NCBI RefSeq assembly: GCF_025963695.1
Contig: NZ_JAOQAH010000107.1
Coordinates: 1-57,018, forward strand
Reading direction: 5' to 3'
Source: Segetibacter sp.
GTDB lineage: Bacteria > Bacteroidota > Bacteroidia > Chitinophagales > Chitinophagaceae
DNA: 57,018 nucleotides
Shown here: piece by piece, positions 26,101 to 34,346 of the stretch
How positions within the stretch are numbered: position 1 is the first letter of the stretch
How the letters are laid out: each line of letters starts with the position of its first letter
Notes under the pieces: model-generated
Database searches by the model: none
What the model was told of the DNA's origin: nothing
What the model saw: only the letters and a program-made list of their open reading frames with translations
Translations under genes and position numbers: made by a program

Positions 26101-26249
26101 ACTAAAATAGATACGCCTGATAAACCAGCACCTTTATCATCTGAGACTTTACCTTTAAGATTTGTCTGTGCCCATGCTGTTTCGCACGATACTAGCAGAA
26201 CAAAGAGTACATACAAATTCCTTGTCTTTGTTAATAAAAATTGTTTCAT
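23163..26249 (-). CDS. susC-like: SusC/RagA TonB-dependent outer-membrane transporter
   Basis: The 1028-residue protein has a signal peptide ending AWAQ and a carboxypeptidase-regulatory-like domain (about 30-110, 'LKGKVSDDKGAGLSGVSILV'). The bridging 'NVVVIGYGSQ' TonB-box-like segment follows, then the plug ('LQGRLAGVQI', 'VRIRGQLS', 'PLYVVDGFPI') and a 22-strand barrel ending 'YTLGVNLNF'. There is no N-terminal STN signalling domain, so ECF-sigma/FecR control is unlikely. It imports an oligosaccharide with SusD. It heads a susC-susD-cupin unit. I see no exact TAnnTTTG in the 190 bp upstream. The substrate is not predictable from sequence alone. Confidence 0.96.
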   Translation of the reverse strand: MKQFLLTKTRNLYVLFVLLVSCETAWAQTNLKGKVSDDKGAGLSGVSILVKGTGSGTGTDANGNFSISLPSGNGTLVISSIGFITQEVAVNGRSSLNINLAPDVRSLENVVVIGYGSQLRKEVTGAVQTINTKELKDIPVSQITQKLQGRLAGVQINQTTGKPGQGMSVRIRGQLSVSAGSDPLYVVDGFPITGNIGALNPDEIETISILKDAASTSLYGSRAANGVVLISTKKGRKGQTNVSLNTFAGMQYVPQRGRVQMMDAVEFAQFKKEYYEDAGQAVPAEFQNPSQYQGKNNDWYGALLRKAPLQSYNLTVTSSTDKVSTALVAGVYNQEGVVLNNVYKRYSLRMNTDYAVSDKVKIGFNIAPQYVFDNTPRTDGDRGTGILFNALHTWPVMPIYDQNGQLTKVNRFPGSTGNIFDYPNWVRAAQELVNETKTTSLISNAYAQYEPIKGLVLKSTFNVEYQNFRFFFFNPSTATSQINVPIPTTAVSIRQGREDVSYLNENLATYTRSFNDHNFELLGGFTYQKFRQEFTRIQADTYTDDRLPTIQGALNINRGGTNNGVQEFALTSVLSRLSYNYKGKYLFTASVRNDGSSRFGAANRYGTFPSVSAGWVMSDENFLRDAKKISFAKIRASYGVVGNNNIGNYTQYALVNNTVNAVFGNTVSTGAVVTSLSNSNLGWETTKQIDLGLDLGLFNDRVQFTYDFYTKNTTNLLYSVQIAQESGFGNFNDNIGEIKFWGHEFAVTTRNTTGKLKWTTNANISFNRNRVLALADGIDRVYGTFHITQVGQPFGQFYGMQAEGVYLNQADLDKSPKIPGRSTVGSIKLKDVNGDGTITMGGNFDDRTIIGSPFPKFTYGLVNTLNYGNFDFTVVGSGSYGNQLLVRHLYSTANLDGVFNMVKEVQYRFRSPSNPGKGFYGTTVGGGNVTGIERDWMNSRFITDASFFAIKNITLGYNLGVKNNVFKSARIYASVQQVYTFTKYWGGPNPETSAQGDGNGDGGNLSQGIDLSNYPVPRTYTLGVNLNF

Positions 26250-26437
26250 AATGGATAAGCAATCGTTTTAAATAAATGAAGAATATTTTGTTTTGGTTTT
26301 CAACTGGCTATTTCAACGTCATATAAAAACATTAAGGTGAAAGATTGTGAACCGTGCTTCCGCGCACGCAATTCACTTTTCAAAAATTATTGAGCAACTC
26401 TGATTATATACTTCAAAAAAGAACTTCGTCTCATTTG

Positions 26438-27484
26438 TTAGAAACGAACTGAGCTGCCCGTCGCTTGGACAACTTCCAGTTCCAGATCATACGATCTTAT
26501 TTCTCCTGGCTGTAGAAAAATCAGTTCTTTTCGTTCCCTTGCCTTTGCCTGCCCAATGAGCGGGTTGGTTGCTGGTTCAAGGCCGGTAACATATTCCCCC
26601 TCACCCCAATGTTGCCAGTTAATTAGCCACGGCAATTGTTCTTTCTTAAAGCGCAACGAAAGGGCAAGGCCAAGACGACTGTTATGAAGTCCACAGGTGC
26701 ACCAACCAGAAGTGTCAGCGGCTATGTCAATCATAGCAACCTCCTCTCCTGTGCCGGCATGTTCGGCTAAAGTACCGGGACATCTTTTGAAATTATTTCC
26801 TTCTTTAAAAATCTTATTATTAGTAACTCCCTCGCGGGTTTGCCATTTACCATCCCAAATAATGTCGGTTCCTTCATTTACCAAAGGCCAGCCGAAATTG
26901 AAATGATATAAAAGCATGTGAGGAGCCGGGGTATTTCCGCGATTAACTACTTCATCGTGAATTCTAATAGTTGCCTGGCCAAGAGTGGCCGATATAGTTC
27001 TTTTAAGTTCTAGGTTTGGTCCCAGAACCCGGCTTTCTTTCATCCTTCCGGTAATGCTCATCTCCATCTTTCCGGCTGTGGGGTCAGGTTGAATGATAGA
27101 CTCTATCTCTGCAGCAATGTTGCTTATTTGTCCGTGTAGACCTCGTTGTCCAAATTCATCCGCTTCAGGCCCGCCCACATGGCTTAAACCACAAGTGGTC
27201 AGCAATCCTCCGCCGAATGTTTTTAACCAATCTAATCCATAATTTGAAAAAGGTTCCGGTGCAGTTATTCCCCCTTGGCTCAACCATGCTATGCTGTGCT
27301 GGCTATAGAAAGTTTCTGCTATGTCCATCGCACGGTCAATAACAACTTTAAACCTGAGACCTGTTCCTGTATTTATCCACGCTATGCGCGTTCCCCGCCC
27401 TGCTCCATTATCAAGTACCGATGTCTCTATACCACCTAGTTGAGCAGTATTGGATATTTTGCCTCTCCAGCTCTGATCTATCAA
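26438..27484 (-). CDS. DUF4432 aldose 1-epimerase-like protein
   Basis: The 348-residue protein belongs to the DUF4432 branch of the galactose-mutarotase fold: 'WRGKISNTAQLGGIETSVLDNGAG', 'FKVVIDRAMDIAETFY', 'GGGLLTTCGLSHVGGPE' and 'LLYHFNFGWPLVNEG' are family blocks. I choose a TTG start at 27484, because AAAGGAGG lies 6 nt before it and the family begins just ahead of the WRG motif. The open frame extends to 27625, but that 5' part contains a copy of the dispersed repeat (27532-27555) and encodes no family sequence. Members bind sugars and may act as epimerases or lyase partners. Its neighbours are SusC and a dehydrogenase/cytochrome gene, each on the same strand but more than 180 bp away. 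Confidence 0.82.
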   Translation of the reverse strand: MIDQSWRGKISNTAQLGGIETSVLDNGAGRGTRIAWINTGTGLRFKVVIDRAMDIAETFYSQHSIAWLSQGGITAPEPFSNYGLDWLKTFGGGLLTTCGLSHVGGPEADEFGQRGLHGQISNIAAEIESIIQPDPTAGKMEMSITGRMKESRVLGPNLELKRTISATLGQATIRIHDEVVNRGNTPAPHMLLYHFNFGWPLVNEGTDIIWDGKWQTREGVTNNKIFKEGNNFKRCPGTLAEHAGTGEEVAMIDIAADTSGWCTCGLHNSRLGLALSLRFKKEQLPWLINWQHWGEGEYVTGLEPATNPLIGQAKARERKELIFLQPGEIRSYDLELEVVQATGSSVRF

Positions 27485-27531
27485 ACCTGTTCCTCCTTTT
27501 ATAGTGTAAAGTGTAGCAATAAAAAACGGTT

Positions 27532-27555
27532 GCACAAGTGTGTGACACAACGAAG
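27532..27555 (+). repeat. Dispersed intergenic repeat, copy 6 (GTG-A-CAC subtype)
   Basis: GCACAAGTGTGTGACACAAC followed by GAAG lies 48 nt upstream of the proposed TTG start of the DUF4432 gene. It pairs in inverted orientation with copy 7, 136 bp away. Confidence 0.8.
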
Positions 27556-27691
27556 ACGCCATGAAAAACATTTGTACGGAAAAAAAATACAACCTCGTTA
27601 AATTGATTTCTATCTGAAAAACCAATGAAACGAGGTGTATATCTTACATATCTTTTTAGATTTTTTTGCTGATAAGCTGATTATCTTTTTT

Positions 27692-27718
27692 AAACATCGT
27701 TGTGTCACTCACTTCTAC
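27692..27718 (-). repeat. Dispersed intergenic repeat, copy 7 (GTG-A-CAC subtype)
   Basis: AAACATCGTTGTGTCACTCA followed by CTTCTAC lies 44 nt past the stop at 27763. Together with copy 6 it forms a long inverted repeat across the intergenic region. Confidence 0.85.
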
Positions 27719-27762
27719 AGTGGTCTCTTTATTCACCGTAAAGTCTACATCGCTCCCTTAAC

Positions 27763-30504
27763 TTATTTAACCGATGCTGTTGTAGCTTTATTTGCCTTAG
27801 GCTTATATACCTCGTGGTTTTTGTTACCTGCCGATGTCAGGTAAGCCAGTAAGTCTTTTAGTTCTTCCTTATTAAGTCTGTTAATGGTACCCGGATACAT
27901 AATTGATACATTAGAAAGCTTAGTGGCTACAACATTCTTTTTTTCAATTACCTGCAAGGTTTGAGGAGAAAAAGGATTCATTGAAATGTAATATTTGCCA
28001 TTTTCCTCATTTTTCAATCTTCCTGTTATAGTAGTGCCATCTTTCATCTGGAATTCTGTAGCTGCGTATTGATCTGATATTACCTTACTTGGTAAAATAA
28101 TCGATTCTAATATATCCCGGTTAGAAAAGCGTGTACCTAACTGTGTCAGGTCGGGACCAACAGCCCCGGCACCTTCGCCTCGCATACTATGGCAATTGCT
28201 ACACAGAGCAGCTCCAAAAAGCATTTTTCCATTGGCAAAATTCCGGTCAGTAGAATCTTTGCTAAGTACCTGTAGTGCATCTTCCATTTTCCAGTCTCTG
28301 CCTGGTCCTTTGGGATTTCCGACTACAGCAACCCGTCTTCCGTTTGTTATCAACAAAGAATTACCAGAAAGTGTATTGTAATGTTCCACTTTATCTTTAG
28401 GAGCGTTTGCCAATGCTGTTTTTCTGGCTTTTTCTATAAAACCAACATAGCTATTGCCTCCTTTAAAACTAAAGGCAGTATTATACCACTGAAAATATTT
28501 TTCGCGTAACGCAGGCGTCCAACCGGTTTTAGCTTCGCTTAAAACTGTAAGAAAATAAATCTTTTGCGCTGGCGGTGTTTTTGCCAACATTCCGGCAATA
28601 TCAAGTCCGTACTGCGGGTTACGAGCAACCAGGTCTGAAGAACTAGTAAAAGTTTTTTGACCATTATCATCATCTTTTGCTACAGCCATTAACGCCATTG
28701 TTTTCGAAACTGCTCCCGGCGCTTCTACATTTACCAGTACCTTACTTAATATACGATTTAGCTCATTTGTTTTTGCCGGAAATTGCGCATTTAGATACGC
28801 TACCATTTTTGAATATGCAGCACCTTCTGGTTTGCCCATGCGTAGAATAATTAATTCAAAAGCCCTTACAACATCTACTTTTTGTGATTCTGGCAATTGA
28901 GAAAAGTTTATAGTAGCTAAAGCATTAACCATTCGGGGTTTAAGATCTGCATTACTAGTACTACGCGCTAGCGCGATGATGGCCTGTGTTAGTATTTGAG
29001 GATCTTTTTCTGTTAACGCTTTTTCCTGCCATTCTGATACCGGCTGATGTTCAACTGCAATTCGTGCTGCATACCTGATAAACCGATCACTATTTTTTAA
29101 ATATGGCCATACAGTACCGATCGCATTTGGGTTTGGACCTTCATGAAATTTCTCCAGTTGTTTCCTGGTATTTTGTAACTGGGTCTGTGCTGGATTCAAG
29201 CTAGTTGTCAAAGGTGCATTAGTTGATGTGTTATCTCCATAATAAACCCTGTAAAGATCGGAATCAAGCTTACGGCCACCTGTAAGAAAGTACAAAGCGC
29301 CATCAGGGCCAATAATACCATCAGTTAATGGCAAAGGTGAGCCTGAAAGAAACATTTCGGCGTCAGCAGTGTAAGAGGAGCCCTGAGGACGCAGTTTTAT
29401 TGCGTATATTATTCCAAAGCTCCAATCAAAGGCAAAAAGAGAACGCCTGTATTTTTCAGGAAACTTCGCATCTTTTACAGTAATAAGGTTAGTAGGAGAA
29501 CCTTGCCCAATATTTAGTACTGCAGGTAAATTGTCAGGATAAGCAGGAGACCATTTACTGTTACCTGTGCGCCATCCATACTCACTACCACTTGTTGCAT
29601 GGTTTATACGGGTCGGCCTATACCAGGGCATTCCAAAGTCCCACTCCATATCCGCATCATAAGTAAAAAGCTCGTCGTCTTCATTGAAGGCTATATCGAA
29701 AGCATTTCTATAACCTGCACTAATTAGTTCCCAGCGCTTTCCCTCCGGGTCAATCTTGGCGATCCAGCCACCTGGTGCATAGCGGTCATTCGCATGTCCG
29801 TTAGGATCTTTAATTAATGGAAACAAGTTATCCTCTTTCCATGTTTTTGGTAAACGGTAAGCATCCATTTCAGGAGCATCTGTGTGGTTACCAGAAATTA
29901 CATAGATGGATTGTTTATCCGGAGCCAGCACAATACTATGCGGTCCATGCTCACCACCGGGCGTTACCAAACTTTTAAGTACCGTTATTTTGTCATACTG
30001 ATCATCGCCGTCAGTATCCTGCAGTCGGTAAAGTCCGCTACCCCTATTCATGGTGGCAGGCGGAGTAGGGTTATTATTTACCATTACATAAAGGCTGTTA
30101 AAAGCGTATAACAAACCCTGTGCAAAGCCCATTTTTATTTTGCCTGAAGAAGTATCGCCTTCAACCTTAATCTCCAGTTTCTCAACTTTTAATTTGTTAG
30201 TGTTTGTATCAGCACCAATGGGTGGAATTGTAAGGCGATACAAATACCCATACTGATCAGAAGTAATCATTCTGCCCTTATCGTCAAATGTCATTGAAAC
30301 CCACGATCCATTTCCTGCTTCCGAAGGGCTGTACAAATGTTCAGCTTTAAAATTTGGCTGAAGCTTTAGTTTCTGAATCTTAGGATTAGGGTCATCGGCA
30401 GGATTGAAGAATGTGCTCTTATTTGTTGTAGAATAAATGCTGACAAGAATTACTACAGTAAGAGTCAAAATTAATTTAATAGACAATTTTCCTTTATAGC
30501 GCAT
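27763..30504 (-). CDS. Beta-propeller dehydrogenase with C-terminal heme-binding (PVC-type) cytochrome c domain
   Basis: The 913-residue protein has an N-terminal membrane anchor or signal ('LILTLTVVILVSIY', about 10-24). A PQQ-dehydrogenase-like six-bladed propeller (about 45-425) contains 'MTFDDKGRMITSDQYGYLYRL', 'SAGYRNAFDIAFN' and 'LTDGIIGPDGALYFLTGG'. A helical HEAT-like middle (about 440-740) follows, then a Pirellula/Verrucomicrobium-type heme-binding domain with CSNCH at 768-772, 'GPDLTQLGTRFSNRDILESIILPSKVI' and 'LKDLLAYLTS' at the end. It probably oxidises a sugar or alcohol in the periplasm and passes electrons to its own heme. It is separated from the related gene at 31059 by 554 bp, so the two are probably separate units. 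Confidence 0.85.
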   Translation of the reverse strand: MRYKGKLSIKLILTLTVVILVSIYSTTNKSTFFNPADDPNPKIQKLKLQPNFKAEHLYSPSEAGNGSWVSMTFDDKGRMITSDQYGYLYRLTIPPIGADTNTNKLKVEKLEIKVEGDTSSGKIKMGFAQGLLYAFNSLYVMVNNNPTPPATMNRGSGLYRLQDTDGDDQYDKITVLKSLVTPGGEHGPHSIVLAPDKQSIYVISGNHTDAPEMDAYRLPKTWKEDNLFPLIKDPNGHANDRYAPGGWIAKIDPEGKRWELISAGYRNAFDIAFNEDDELFTYDADMEWDFGMPWYRPTRINHATSGSEYGWRTGNSKWSPAYPDNLPAVLNIGQGSPTNLITVKDAKFPEKYRRSLFAFDWSFGIIYAIKLRPQGSSYTADAEMFLSGSPLPLTDGIIGPDGALYFLTGGRKLDSDLYRVYYGDNTSTNAPLTTSLNPAQTQLQNTRKQLEKFHEGPNPNAIGTVWPYLKNSDRFIRYAARIAVEHQPVSEWQEKALTEKDPQILTQAIIALARSTSNADLKPRMVNALATINFSQLPESQKVDVVRAFELIILRMGKPEGAAYSKMVAYLNAQFPAKTNELNRILSKVLVNVEAPGAVSKTMALMAVAKDDDNGQKTFTSSSDLVARNPQYGLDIAGMLAKTPPAQKIYFLTVLSEAKTGWTPALREKYFQWYNTAFSFKGGNSYVGFIEKARKTALANAPKDKVEHYNTLSGNSLLITNGRRVAVVGNPKGPGRDWKMEDALQVLSKDSTDRNFANGKMLFGAALCSNCHSMRGEGAGAVGPDLTQLGTRFSNRDILESIILPSKVISDQYAATEFQMKDGTTITGRLKNEENGKYYISMNPFSPQTLQVIEKKNVVATKLSNVSIMYPGTINRLNKEELKDLLAYLTSAGNKNHEVYKPKANKATTASVK

Positions 30505-30890
30505 AATTAACTTGGTTATTATAATAAATAAAAATTACCCTTTTAGTGGCTTTATAAAAGCCGTGAGACGTAAATATGACGGTTGCATCCTGAGATTAAA
30601 GCAGTAGAAACCAGCCTATGAAATTAAAAGCTTAAAAGCAACAAATAGACTTTTTTAAGAAATACTATGGAAGCTCGTTTTAGCCGTTCTTGGTAAGAAA
30701 TGTGCTTTTAATGATATACTGACGAATGCGATAATGGAGTTTGGAGACATCCTGAGTCAGTGAGATAATAATTAATAATTTTCATGACAAGCGTTTTAGA
30801 ATCGTTAGAAGTAAACTTACAATAAAAACCCAAATTTTTGCGGTAATTAGAATTTTTATCAATTGCAAAATATACTCCCCCAACAATAAA

Positions 30891-30912
30891 ACTGTCATGT
30901 ACTGTCATGACA
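30891..30912. promoter_or_regulatory. Direct repeat ACTGTCATG and palindrome TGTCATGACA
   Basis: ACTGTCATGT is followed directly by ACTGTCATGA, and TGTCATGACA at 30903-30912 is a perfect 10-bp dyad. It could be a regulator-binding site. It lies about 390 bp upstream of the 30504 start, which is far for an operator. Confidence 0.3.
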
Positions 30913-30927
30913 CAAATCAATTTTAAA

Positions 30928-30965
30928 ATAAAAAAAATCAGCAAGTGTTGCTGCACTTGCTGATT
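30928..30965 (-). terminator. Rho-independent terminator after the 31059 gene
   Basis: AATCAGCAAGTG at 30936-30947 pairs perfectly with CACTTGCTGATT at 30954-30965 across TTGCTG. On the minus strand it is followed by a run of T (30928-30936). Confidence 0.85.
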
Positions 30966-31058
30966 AAATGGTCTTGGAACTTTGAGTGGTAGCTTTAAGA
31001 AAGCTAATCACAATCTCTCTGATCTAACGCCCTGTATATAGAAACCAATAAGGGCAAA

Positions 31059-33359
31059 TCAATTTTTAGCCTGGCTTATACCACTTGTTTTGTCGAGCTC
31101 TTCCCACGTCCATGGCTTATTTCTTGAACTATTTTTTTCTCTTACAAGTTTCACTTCAGCAGGAGTAACAAACGGAGCAATCGTATCAGTGGGTCTTCGC
31201 CTTGAATTAACCTTTCCAAATTCGTACCTGACATAATTAATAACCGAAGCAACCCACTCATCTGAATTTGCACCGAGCGAGGGCATTATAGAAGGATAAG
31301 TTTTACCGTCGATAGGACCGGTTAAGCCATGAAGCACTATTTTCACCAGGTTAAACTTATCACCTGCCAACCGTTTTGTAGATGAAGTTAAAGGCGGGGC
31401 AGCAAAGTCTAAAGTGCCGGCCACAGCAATTCCTTTACCGGCGGGTCCATGACAGGTAACACATAGCGAAGAAAAAGTAGCTGCTCCAGCTAAAATCATT
31501 TTTCTTTCTTCAGGCGGCATATTGCCAAGCCGGGCTCCATATGTTTTTACATCATTATTTCTATCCATTGCACGACGAACTGAAACGAACATATCATTGT
31601 CTGCATTTTTAACTTGTATATCCTGTGCTATCGACTCAGCCTTTTTTGATTTGACGTTATACAACGACAACAGTAGCTGTATTCGCACATCATGACTTGC
31701 ATCATCCTTCATATTTGCAAAATGGTTCAGTAGTTCTTCATCATTTTTTTTAACAAAAGCCTCAGCTATCCATACAGCAGTTTTTCTCACTTGTGGATGC
31801 TCGTCCTTCATTGCGGTAGTTAAAATGTTTTTATCTATCGCATCCAATCCTTCCAAAGTCCATAATGCATGTATTCTTGCAAGAGCAGAGGGTTTAGTCT
31901 GCAGTGTCGCCTGTTGTCCGGATGCTATCAGTTTTAAAGTTGGCACCACCGATTTATCTCCTAATACAACCATCTGTTTTTGGGCATTATCTCTCCACCA
32001 GCCATTTGCATGGTCTAAATACGTTACTAATTTGCTTGCCGGTTCATCCAACATTCTTGGTTTGGACTGCTCTTTATATCCGTCATACACCACCCGGTAT
32101 ATGCGGCCATGCCCTACATTTTTAGCGATACCTTTTGCTTCAATCTGGCTACGCAAATATGATCCCGGCTTTGTCCAGTTTCCTTGCTGAATAATTCCAC
32201 GATGCATGTCAACGATATACAAATTTCCATCAGGTCCGGTATATGTATTTACCGGGCGGAAAAACATATCATTAGAAGCGATAAACTCCTGTCGGTAATA
32301 GGCATTCTGTACAATTGTTTTTCCTTTAATATTAAGCACTTTTGCGCGCCGTATAATTCGGGCAACAGGCTCGCATACAAGGTAATCTCCAACCATATCT
32401 GCAGGAAGCGAATTACCCCTGTAGATTGACTGCCCGCACGAAGCGGTAAAATGATTCAGTGTACTATCAGCACGCATTCTTAGCGCACCACCTTGCACAT
32501 CAGCCGTGGCAACCACTGGGTAAACCTGTTGAAATTCTTCACTTACCTGGTCCGGCAAATCAAGTCCACCGTAAGCCGGATTCATTTGTACCCTGACCAT
32601 TGGGTTTTCGCCCCCTGCGCTAGACAAGAACAAACGACCGTAGTTATCGTGCGTCACCCCCCACTGGCCGCCAGTACCTGCGGGTATAGAGTCTGCGAGC
32701 AACATTCCGTTCTTATACCTGAACCTGATTGGATCGTATGTCAGATACATATAGTTATCAAGGTTCCAGTCTAATCCGCTTCTTTGATGCTCCATATTTG
32801 CATCGCTGACACTATATCCTGGCTTTTCGAATACTGTTCTTTTTACATCTGCTTTCCCATCGCCATTTGTGTCTCTGTAACTATTTATCGTTATAGTATT
32901 CGTTTCATTTACCAACAATTCATGATTAATGCATTGAATCATCCGGGGCAATAAAAGACTATCAATAAACACGCTGCTCTTATCCATTTTACCATCGTTA
33001 TTCGTATCCTCCAAAAGCATAATGCGACTTACATTCATTCGCTCGTTAGTGGCATCCGCGTCCTGCATATAGGTAAGCATTTCGGCAACATACATTTTTG
33101 CGTTTCCATCCCACGCAATTGCCACCGGCTCTTTTATCATCGGTTCACTTGCCACCAGTTCTATGTGATAGCCCTTGGGCAGGTTAAAAGTCTTCAGGCT
33201 TTCCTCGGGGCTTAAATAAGCCCATGAAGGTGTGGAGTCAAAAGTTCGGTCAGGATATGGGTTGCCCGCCTTGCTTTTTGAAATACCTTTTGTAACAGTG
33301 CAAGTGTACACCAGCATAGATAACGCCAGCAATGATATGATTGAAAATATCCTTTTCAT
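31059..33359 (-). CDS. PVC-type membrane-bound dehydrogenase with C-terminal cytochrome c domain, lipoprotein
   Basis: The 766-residue protein starts with a lipoprotein signal ending LVYTC (Cys20). It continues into the Piru/Ver-type dehydrogenase propeller: 'YHIELVASEPMIKEPVAIAWDGNAKMYVAEM', 'GLDWNLDNYMYLTYDP', 'GGQWGVTHDNYGRLFLSSAGGENP' and 'TGPDGNLYIVDMHRGIIQ'. A HEAT-like middle follows ('DEHPQVRKTAVWIAEAF'). The C-terminal cytochrome has CVTCH at 633-637 with a likely Met ligand in 'SIMPSLG'. It should act in the periplasm as a dehydrogenase with in-built electron transfer. The ThuA gene lies 20 nt upstream, so the two form a unit. Its architecture parallels the 27763 gene, though the sequences are only distantly alike. 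Confidence 0.87.
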   Translation of the reverse strand: MKRIFSIISLLALSMLVYTCTVTKGISKSKAGNPYPDRTFDSTPSWAYLSPEESLKTFNLPKGYHIELVASEPMIKEPVAIAWDGNAKMYVAEMLTYMQDADATNERMNVSRIMLLEDTNNDGKMDKSSVFIDSLLLPRMIQCINHELLVNETNTITINSYRDTNGDGKADVKRTVFEKPGYSVSDANMEHQRSGLDWNLDNYMYLTYDPIRFRYKNGMLLADSIPAGTGGQWGVTHDNYGRLFLSSAGGENPMVRVQMNPAYGGLDLPDQVSEEFQQVYPVVATADVQGGALRMRADSTLNHFTASCGQSIYRGNSLPADMVGDYLVCEPVARIIRRAKVLNIKGKTIVQNAYYRQEFIASNDMFFRPVNTYTGPDGNLYIVDMHRGIIQQGNWTKPGSYLRSQIEAKGIAKNVGHGRIYRVVYDGYKEQSKPRMLDEPASKLVTYLDHANGWWRDNAQKQMVVLGDKSVVPTLKLIASGQQATLQTKPSALARIHALWTLEGLDAIDKNILTTAMKDEHPQVRKTAVWIAEAFVKKNDEELLNHFANMKDDASHDVRIQLLLSLYNVKSKKAESIAQDIQVKNADNDMFVSVRRAMDRNNDVKTYGARLGNMPPEERKMILAGAATFSSLCVTCHGPAGKGIAVAGTLDFAAPPLTSSTKRLAGDKFNLVKIVLHGLTGPIDGKTYPSIMPSLGANSDEWVASVINYVRYEFGKVNSRRRPTDTIAPFVTPAEVKLVREKNSSRNKPWTWEELDKTSGISQAKN

Positions 33360-33379
33360 AAATTAAAGTAGTAAAGTGA

Positions 33380-34144
33380 TTATTTAGCAGAAGATTTAGT
33401 GGATGCTTTAGGATTTGCACCCATTGCATATTTAATTCCACCTAAGATATGTTGTAGGTACAAAGGGTCGTCATAAGACTTATTGTCGTGGCCAAGTGCA
33501 GTATAAAAAGCCCTGCCACCATCAAAATCATGATACCATGCCATAGGATGATTTTCGCCATTAGCTCCACCTGTATAACTGTTTTCATCAATGTTTATTA
33601 AAACATGTATATCTGTTCCTATCCATTTAAAGTTATACAACTCATCAAAACGCTTCCAGACCTTGGGCAAATGTGCAGTGGCTATATTATCGGGATCTAC
33701 AATATTAAACACTGCTTCCTGTTGCCGGGGGTGGCTTTTAAAATATGCTCCGTTCAGTTCGCCGTACCACGGCCAGTCGTATTCAGTGTCTGCTGCTGAA
33801 TGTAAACCCACAAACCCTCCACCTGATTTAATATATTGTTGAAACGCCTGTTGCTGCTGGTCGTCTAAAACATTTCCGGTTGTACACAGAAATACGACGG
33901 CAGCATACTTTTTCAAGTTCTCCCCAGTAAACACATTGGCGTTCTCCGTTGTATCAACTTCGAAATTATTCTTAGCGCCGAGCAGAGGAATACTTATTTT
34001 GCCTGAGGCTATAGCGGCAGTATGACGAAATCCGGCGGTTTTACTAAAAACCAGTACTCTTTGTGGTTTCGCTGATACGCTTCCGCCCGCCAAAAGAAGG
34101 ATTACAAAAAACATTTGTAATCGGGGGAGTAAATTTTTTTTCAT
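33380..34144 (-). CDS. ThuA-like (trehalose utilization) secreted protein
   Basis: The start at 34144 (MKKNLLPRLQMFFVILLLAG) gives a signal peptide ending VSAK; the frame is open 18 codons further. The 254-residue product is a class I glutamine amidotransferase-like ThuA domain: 'RVLVFSKTAGFRHTAAIASGK', 'YAAVVFLCTTGNVLDDQQQQAFQQYI', 'GGGFVGLHSAADTEYDWPWYGELNGAYFKSHP', and 'HPMAWYHDFDGGRAFYTALGH' near the end. ThuA was linked genetically to disaccharide use in rhizobia; its reaction is not settled. The gene overlaps no other and is 20 nt before the dehydrogenase gene. Confidence 0.9.
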   Translation of the reverse strand: MKKNLLPRLQMFFVILLLAGGSVSAKPQRVLVFSKTAGFRHTAAIASGKISIPLLGAKNNFEVDTTENANVFTGENLKKYAAVVFLCTTGNVLDDQQQQAFQQYIKSGGGFVGLHSAADTEYDWPWYGELNGAYFKSHPRQQEAVFNIVDPDNIATAHLPKVWKRFDELYNFKWIGTDIHVLINIDENSYTGGANGENHPMAWYHDFDGGRAFYTALGHDNKSYDDPLYLQHILGGIKYAMGANPKASTKSSAK

Positions 34145-34198
34145 ATTTAATGGCAATAATTTGGAGAGTGTTAGAGATAGCAATCGTTTGTGAAGCAT

Positions 34199-34224
34199 AA
34201 CACCCCGGTTAATTTCGGGGTGTT
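34199..34224. terminator. Terminator-like hairpin
   Basis: AACACCCCG at 34199-34207 pairs perfectly with CGGGGTGTT at 34216-34224 around an 8-nt loop. It lies between the cytochrome c stop and the ThuA start. Neither strand has a clear T run, so it may be a processing or pausing hairpin. Confidence 0.5.
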
Positions 34225-34266
34225 ATGCTGTTAATTTATTTGGACCGGGCTGTTTACAACTATGTT

Positions 34267-34291
34267 ACATTGTTGCGTCGCACCTTTGTAC
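34267..34291 (-). repeat. Dispersed intergenic repeat, copy 8 (GCG-A-CGC subtype)
   Basis: ACATTGTTGCGTCGCACC followed by TTTGTAC lies 55 nt past the cytochrome stop at 34347. Its flank (TTGTACTG, A/T-rich, AAAATTGAGCA) closely matches that of copy 12 at 41270, so the element extends at least 20 bp beyond the core. Confidence 0.85.
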
Positions 34292-34346
34292 TGTTTATTA
34301 AAAATTGAGCAAGACAAGAATTACAATGTAACCAGTACTATCGGGT

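Larger units (their letters stand above)
30505..31058. other. 554-bp intergenic region
   Basis: The region lies between two minus-strand genes. It holds a terminator for the upstream gene (30928-30965), an adjacent operator-like repeat (30891-30912) and a small GGCTTT/AAAGCC hairpin at 30548-30562 near the downstream start. An 82-codon frame at 30708-30956 has no recognisable protein features. The promoter of the 30504 gene must lie here, but I see no exact TAnnTTTG. Confidence 0.6.

Noticed and set aside
30708..30956. An 82-codon minus-strand frame between the two dehydrogenase genes
   Set aside because: It runs into the terminator hairpin of the 31059 gene, is very AT-rich and shows no recognisable features.
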